Both the position numbers and the translations under genes were made by a program. From contig NC_077241.1 of NCBI RefSeq assembly GCF_947179165.1, forward strand, positions 77,959,648-78,023,647: a DNA stretch of 64,000 nucleotides, read 5' to 3'. Origin of the DNA: Solanum dulcamara. Its lineage: Eukaryota; Streptophyta; Magnoliopsida; Solanales; Solanaceae. The notes under the pieces were generated by a model. That model was not told the origin of the DNA, made no database searches, and saw only the letters and a program-made list of their open reading frames with translations. How positions within the stretch are numbered: the first letter of the stretch is position 1; every line of letters begins with the position of its first letter. Below are positions 58,501-64,000 of the stretch, piece after piece.

Positions 58501-58896
58501 ATCTTTGTTCCCCCACCCCACCCCTCACTAAATGAGCAAGAAAAGAAAATCTTAATACAAAGATTGTTTGTTTGTGTACTGTAAAACCATGTTTTGTTTC
58601 CTAAATTAAACAAAATAAAGCTGCCACTGTTTAGTGTGTATGTTTTGTGTATGTCAGGAGAAATAATTAATTACTTTAATTGATTTTTGAGCTATAAAAA
58701 ATGGAGAGGGATTATTTTATTTTTTTTAGGATTTAATCATTTTTTTTGTTCAACTGATTTAAAGATATTCTTAATATGATATTAATATTATTTGTTTCGA
58801 TCAAATTTGTATAGTTTTTTTTACCTAAAGGTGGTAGGTTATTAATATCGTCTACCCTATATCTTATATGCATACAATTAGGGGCAGATCTATGTT

Positions 58897-58901
58897 GATC
58901 G
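58897..58901. repeat. Target-site duplication of the copia element, left
   Basis: GATCG directly precedes the 5' LTR and is repeated directly after the 3' LTR at 63965-63969. Five bases is the usual Ty1/copia length. Confidence 0.92.
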
Positions 58902-59362
58902 TGCAAGATAGTCAAATACTACAAAGCGCGTTTTGAGCGCATAGTCAAAAAGGGAACAAAACGCGTTTTGAATGCGTAGTCAAAAAAGAGTGCAATACGC
59001 GGATTTTACGCGGATCTAATTTTCTATAAATAGAGAGTCTCTTGCCCTCATTTAGATTATCCCACAAAATACAATCCAAAAGAGTAATAACACAAAAAGA
59101 GTTATACACCAAGAAAAATATTGTAGTCTTGAATGTCCTCTTTATTGAGTTGTTCTTTTTACAAGAGAGAAGTGTTAATTGTTGTTTTCTCCTTATATTT
59201 GAGAGCAGAGTACTCTCATATTATCATAGTAAGATCCTTCTACCTCGTGGTTTTTCCCATCTATCAGTTTGAGAGATTTCTACGTAAAATTCTCGTGTCC
59301 AATTTATTTTCATTATTTATTATCATATCAAATTTTAGTTGTAGGGATTCCTCCTCCCAACA
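58902..59362 (+). repeat. 5' LTR of the copia element (461 bp)
   Basis: It begins TGCAAGATAG and ends CCCAACA. It contains a TATA box TATAAATA at 59025-59032 and, upstream of it, a 35-bp unit present twice in tandem (58921-58955 and 58956-58990), rich in CGCG boxes. The transcription start is expected at about 59055-59065. The ORFs starting at 59042 and 59133 are not genes. Confidence 0.92.
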
Positions 59363-59363
59363 G

Positions 59364-59375
59364 TGGTATCAAAGC
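59364..59375 (+). other. Primer-binding site (initiator tRNA-Met type)
   Basis: TGGTATCAAAGC begins one base after the LTR end. It differs at one position from the usual TGGTATCAGAGC copia primer site. Confidence 0.85.
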
Positions 59376-59554
59376 ACTCGGTTATTATGTCTGTTTTATG
59401 CGAAAATACTATCTGTGAATAGTATTTTTTTTGTGAATAGTAAAATTCGGTGAAAAGTACTATTCATGTGAATAGTAAATTTCGATGACGGTACAGTTTA
59501 TCAAGATTGTTTGCAAATTATTCAGAAATCTAAAAGGGTGTGAAGCAAATAACA

Positions 59555-62500
59555 ATGTCGAGTACAAAAAAGTTTGACATTGAGAAATTCAATGGGACTA
59601 ATTTCTCATTGTGAAAAATGAAAATAAGAGTAATATTGAGAAAAAGATAATTACTTACCTGCAATTGAAGGCAGGCCTACAGACTTTACTGATGACAGCA
59701 GGTGGACGACATAGACAGCAACGGAATTGCTGATCTACACTTGACACTAACTAATCAAGTGTTGTCTGGTAAGGCTGAAAAACGGACGACTAAGGAAATA
59801 TGAGATACTCTTACGAGATTGTATGAGGCCAACTCTTTGCATAATAAAATCTTCTTAAAAAGAAGATTGTATACACTTTGAATGGCAGAGTCCATGTCGG
59901 TTACTGAACACGTCAATTCTTTGAATACTTTATTTTCGCAACTTACAACAATAGGTTGCAAAATAGAAAGAACTGAACGAGCGGAGATTCTACTTCATAG
60001 TTTGCCTGACTCGTATGATCAACTCATCATCAGCTTGACAAACAATACGAATAATCTAGTTTTTGATGAAATTGCAGTCGTTGTCTTAGAAGAAGAAAAT
60101 CAGCGCAAAAATAAGAAAGACACAGCAGCAAGCTGAAGCTTTGATGATGGTGAGAGGAAGACCAACGGAATGTGGCCCTAGTGGGAGTCACAATCATGGT
60201 AGATCTCAATCAAGAAGTAAGAAGAATATCAAGTGTTACAACTATGGCAAGAAATGACACTTCAAGAAAGATTGTCGGTTCAAGAAGAAGAGTGAACACC
60301 CTAAGTCATCAAATGCTCAAGGGAATGTTGCAAGTATCTCGGATGATGGCGATATTTTATGCAGTAAAGCAATATCAAATAATGAAGGCAAAAAATGTTT
60401 CACTAATGTTTGAATCATGGACACAAGAGCAACATGGCACATGACTTCTCGGAGAGAATGGTTCCATCAATATAATTCTATCTCAGGAAGGTCTGTGTAC
60501 ATGGGAGAAGATCATGCTTTGGATGTTATTGGTATTGAGTCCATCAAAATAAAGATGTATGATGGCAAGGTACGCACCATTCAGTAGGTACGACATCTAA
60601 CAGACTTGAGAAAGAATCTATTATTTTTGGGACAATTAGATGATAATGGATGTTTATATAAAACTCATGGTGAAGTCATGAAAATATCAAAAGGAGCGCT
60701 TGTAGTGATGAAAGTGGAAAAGTTTACTACAAATCTATATGTGCTTAAAGGTGAAACACACCAAGAAAGAGGAACATCAACCACTTCAGTAAGTTTATTT
60801 GAAGAATCAATGATGATGTGGCATCGTAAACTTAACCATATGTCGGAATGAGGTTTGAAGATTCTTGCTGAGCAAAAGATTCTTCCAAGGTTCAAAAAGA
60901 TTTTACTACCCTTTTTGTGAGCAGTGTGCTACCAGTAAGCAACATAGATTAAAATTTAGCAGTTCCTCTGTTAAAAGTAAGAAAATATTAGATCTGGTCC
61001 ACTCTGATGTCTGGCAAGCATCGGTGGAGTCCCTAGGAGATGCGAAATATTTTGTATCATTTATCGACAATTACTCTAAGAGAAGTTGGGTGTATCCAAT
61101 CAAAAGAAAGTCAGATTTTTTTTTGATTTTTAAAGAGTTCAAAGAGCAGGTGGAACTTGAATCTGAGAAAAATATCAAGTGTTTGAGGACAAATAATGAA
61201 GGAGAATACACTGATGATGAATTTGATAACTTCTGTAAACAAGAAGGTATTAAATAGTAGTTCACGATGGCATATACTCCATAACATAATGAAGTAACAG
61301 AGCAGATGAACATAACCTTGTTGGAACGAACAAGAGCTATGTTGGCAACTGCAGGGTTGAAAAAACCATTCTGGGCAGAAGTAGTCAAAACCGCTTGTTA
61401 TGTGATCAATCGGTCACCATCAACCGCAATTTATCTGAAAACGCCAATGGAGATGTGGACAGGAAAACCAGCTGATTATTATCGCTTACATATATTTGGA
61501 AGTCCTACTTATGTTATGTACAACACCCAACAAAAATCAAAGTTGGATTCGAAATTCATAGAATGTATTTTCTTAGGGTATGCTGATGGAGTCAAGGGGT
61601 ATCGCTTGTGGAATCCCATTGTCCGCAAGGTGGTAATCAGTAGGGATGTTTTATTTGTTGAAAATAAGATACAAGCAAAAAAAGGTAGCACTTCGAAAGA
61701 AAATTCAGAGACTACTATAGTTGAAGTTGAAGAAATAGAAGAAGCTCAAGTTTCTTATGAGGCAGCACCAGAGCACGAAGAATAAGAGCAACCTGAGATC
61801 AAAACTCCACAAGTTCGATGGTCAAATAGAGAGAAAAGAGAACCAACTAGTCAATCAGATTATTCTATGGAGGGCAATGTTGCACATTGTCTATTAATAG
61901 AGGATGGAGACCCTTCAACTTTTCATGAGGTTATGAAAGACCAAGAATCATCTCTGTGGATGGAAGCAATGCGAGAAGAAATTAAAGTTTTTCATAAAAT
62001 AAAACATGGGATCTTATTTAATTTATACAAGGAAGGAAGGCCATTGAAAACAAATGGGTCTACAAGATCAAACGCAATGGTAGTAATCAAGTGGAGAAGT
62101 ATCGTGCAAGATTGGTGGTAAACAAATTCGCTCCGAAAGAAAGTATAGACTTCAATGAGATATATTCTTCGATGGTTAGACTCACAAAAATTCAAGTGGT
62201 CCTGGCGATGCATGCTATATTTGACTTGTACTTCGAGCAGTTAGATGTCAAAACTGCATTTCTTCATGAAGAGCCTGAAAAAGAAATTTACATGCTCCAA
62301 CCAGAAGGTTTTGAAGAACAGGGAAAAGAGAACTTGGTTTGCAGGTTGAACAAATTTCTATACGGTCTTAAATAGGCGCCGAGATATTGGTATAAGAGAT
62401 TTGATTCCTTCATTATAAGCCTTGGATACAACAGACATAGTTCAGATTCTTGTGCTTATTACAAGAGATTTGGTGATGACGATTTTGTCATTTTGCTGTT

Positions 62501-63455
62501 GTATGTTGATGACATATTGGTATCGGCCCCTAACAAAGATCATCTCACAAATTTAAATGCACAGTTGGCTAGAGAGTTTGAAATGAAGGACTTGAGACCA
62601 GCAAACAAGATTCTAGGGATACAAATTTCACCGAGAAATAATAGAAAGATATAGCTTTCTCAAAAGAACTACTTGAAGAAAATCTTGCAACGCTTCAAGA
62701 TGCAAGAATATAAGTCAAATTCTACCCACTTCCTATTAATTTCAAGTTATCCTCAAGAATGAGTCCTAGTAATGAAGCAAGGAGGATGGAAATATCTCGA
62801 GTACCGTATGCATCAGTAGTAAAAAGTTTAATATTCGCCATAATATGTATAAGATCTGATATTGCACGAGAAGTGAGAGTGGTTAGTCGATACATGGCTA
62901 ATCATGGTAGAGAGCATTGGAATATTGTTAAGCGGATCCTGAGATATGTCAAAGGTACTTCAAATGTTGCAATATGTTATGGAGGATCAGACTTTACTGT
63001 TAAAGGTTATGTTGATTCAGATTATGCAGGTGATCTTGATAAAAGCAAGTCCACTACAGATTATGTGTTTACTTTTGCTAGAGGAGTTGTAAGCTAGGTT
63101 TCAAAACTACAATCTACCGTGGCTACATCAACGAAGGAAGCAGAATAAGTAGCAGCTACAAAAGCTAGCAAAGAGGCAATATGGATGCAGATGTTACTGG
63201 AGGAGCTCGAGCACAAACAAGAGAAGGTTGCTCTATTTTGTGACAGTCGAAGCGCTTTGCATCTTGCAAAGAATCCGATATTTTATTCAAGGACAAAGCA
63301 CATACGAGTTCAGTATCACTTTTTTCGTAAAAAGGTGGAAGAAGGCAGTGTGGATATTCAGAAAATTCACACTAATGACAATCCTAGCAGGTATGTTTAC
63401 GAAGCCGATCAACATTAGCAAGTTTATATGGTGTCGATCTTCTATTGTCTTAGCA
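59555..63455 (+). pseudogene. Degenerate copia gag-pol polyprotein gene
   Basis: The ATG at 59555 opens a copia gag (starting MSSTKKFDIEKFNG). The first in-frame stop is at 59612-59614, at a position usually Trp. Recognisable pieces: gag core (59882-60136), a zinc knuckle whose second Cys reads Tyr (about 60225-60290), a protease with DTRAT where DSGAT/DTGA is usual (about 60418-60432), integrase zinc region (60811-60960), integrase core (60985-61400) with the second catalytic Asp replaced (TNNEGEY), RT (62091-62640) keeping YVDD at 62502-62513, and RNase H (62759-63455). Many stops and several frameshifts separate these, for example near 60850, 61255, 61783, 62095, 62373 and 63097. Individual frames of 60-160 codons remain. 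I infer no function. Confidence 0.9.
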
Positions 63456-63537
63456 GAAACGTAACATTGCAGTAATTGGGTAGAAAAGATGGTGTGAAGA
63501 CTTAATTGATTCTCTATTAAATCTTCAAGTGTGAGAA

Positions 63538-63964
63538 TGCAAGATAGTCAAATACTACAAAACGCGTTTTGAACGCGTAATTAAAAAAGGAGGTGCAATA
63601 CGCGAATTTTACGCGTTTCTAGTTTCCTATAAATAGAGGACCTCTTGCCCTCATTTAGATTATCCCACAAAATACAATCCAAAAGAGTAATAACACAAAG
63701 AGAGTTATACATCAAGATAAATATTGTAGTCTTGAGTGTCCTCTTTAGTGAGTTGTCCTTTTACAAGAGAGAAGTGTTAATTGTTGTTTTCTCCTTGTAT
63801 TTGAGAGCAGTGTACTCTCATATTATTATAGTAAGATCCTTCTACCCCGTGGGTTTTTTTCCTCTATCTGTTTGAGGGATTTTCACGTAAAATTCTCGTG
63901 TCCAATTTATTTTCATTATTTATTATCATATCAAACTTTAATTGTAGTGTTTCCTCACCCAACA
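63538..63964 (+). repeat. 3' LTR of the copia element (427 bp)
   Basis: Same termini as the 5' LTR and a TATA box TATAAATA at 63628-63635. It has only one copy of the CGCG-rich 35-bp unit, which explains the 34-bp length difference. The preceding 'cttcaagtgtgagaa' (63524-63537) stands where the polypurine tract is expected but is not a clean purine run. Confidence 0.92.
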
Positions 63965-63969
63965 GATCG
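63965..63969. repeat. Target-site duplication of the copia element, right
   Basis: GATCG, identical to 58897-58901. Confidence 0.92.
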
Positions 63970-64000
63970 TGGGGGTGCCACGCCATCCGTAGTCTTGATT

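Larger units (their letters stand above)
50763..58896. other. Gene-free AT-rich region of 8.1 kb
   Basis: Besides the upstream promoter of the BRH1-like gene, nothing coding is recognised on either strand. The frames at 52535-52801, 54106-54318, 55417-55683 and 56750-56938 have no family resemblance. Local repeats and a damaged Stowaway copy are listed separately. A C-rich stretch at 55162-55188 would allow a G-quadruplex on the minus strand. Confidence 0.65.
58902..63964 (+). mobile_element. Ty1/copia LTR retrotransposon, complete but decayed
   Basis: 5,063 bp element with LTRs at both ends, TG...CA termini, a GATCG target duplication, a tRNA-Met-type primer site and a single degenerate gag-pol region in copia order (gag, protease, integrase, RT, RNase H). 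Lesions occur in every domain, so it cannot act on its own. The LTRs differ at about 8% of aligned positions by a rough hand count, which suggests an old insertion. The joined flanks ('gggcagatctatgttgatcg' then 'tgggggtgccacgcc') look like another repeat, so the insertion is probably nested. A TNT1/Tork-like lineage is my inference from general layout. Confidence 0.93.

Noticed and set aside
59042..59453. Open frames inside the 5' LTR, matched by one at 63645-63875 in the 3' LTR
   Set aside because: They are the same LTR sequence in both places, differ by frame between copies and show no protein-family resemblance.

Overview
This is nuclear DNA from a flowering plant. Coding regions are cut by many short GT-AG introns, spacers are about 70% AT, and the recognisable proteins are closest in memory to plant orthologues. 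Several repeat families (tRNA-like SINEs, fold-back elements beginning GTTGCTCGG, Stowaway-type CTCCCTC elements, an RTE-type LINE end and a Ty1/copia element) look like those common in Solanaceae, so a Solanum/Nicotiana/Capsicum relative is my best inference. No species-level claim is made and no database was searched.

Layout. (1) 1-6752, minus: first ten coding exons of a clathrin-adaptor beta subunit (beta-adaptin); the hinge and ear lie off the left edge or are lost. (2) 6753-10611: promoter and spacer with a duplicated block of about 300 bp, one copy split by a 302-bp hAT-like MITE. (3) 10612-13963, plus: complete GPN-loop GTPase 1 (six coding exons, 388 aa). (4) 13964-15247: spacer with an RTE-type LINE remnant. 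(5) 15248-26104, plus: complete 20-exon XPB/ERCC3 helicase of TFIIH (768 aa), its introns loaded with MITEs, a SINE end, a G-run and a duplicated splice acceptor. (6) 26105-37180: 11 kb gene-poor spacer with SINE-like pieces, Stowaway and other MITEs and a strong G-quadruplex motif. (7) 37181-39503, minus: CCT-motif (CMF-type) protein, four exons, 329 aa. (8) 39900-42369: a tandem array inside a SINE-like segment and a nested fold-back MITE. (9) 42370-43398, plus: PLAC8-family pseudogene with in-frame stops and broken splice sites. (10) 43399-50128: gene-free spacer. (11) 50129-50626, minus: intronless RING-H2 E3 ligase resembling BRH1. (12) 50763-58896: gene-free spacer with local tandem duplications. 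(13) 58902-63964: full-length but decayed Ty1/copia retrotransposon with both LTRs and a perfect 5-bp target duplication.

The genes are ordinary housekeeping and regulatory plant genes (vesicle coat, RNA polymerase II assembly, TFIIH, a CCT regulator, an E3 ligase). They are single transcription units, not an operon, and nothing shows that neighbours work together. GPN1 and XPB both serve RNA polymerase II and lie 1.3 kb apart on one strand, but this may be chance.

I found no convincing previously undescribed system. The most checkable oddities are the duplicated 3' splice site in XPB, a GC-AG intron in XPB, the alternating 61/76-bp repeat array at 39931-40262, the multiply broken PLAC8 gene with a clean C-terminal exon, and the duplicated CGCG-box unit in only one LTR of the copia element. 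Exon borders were read by hand from splice consensus, reading-frame continuity and remembered family sequence; they have not been checked by alignment.
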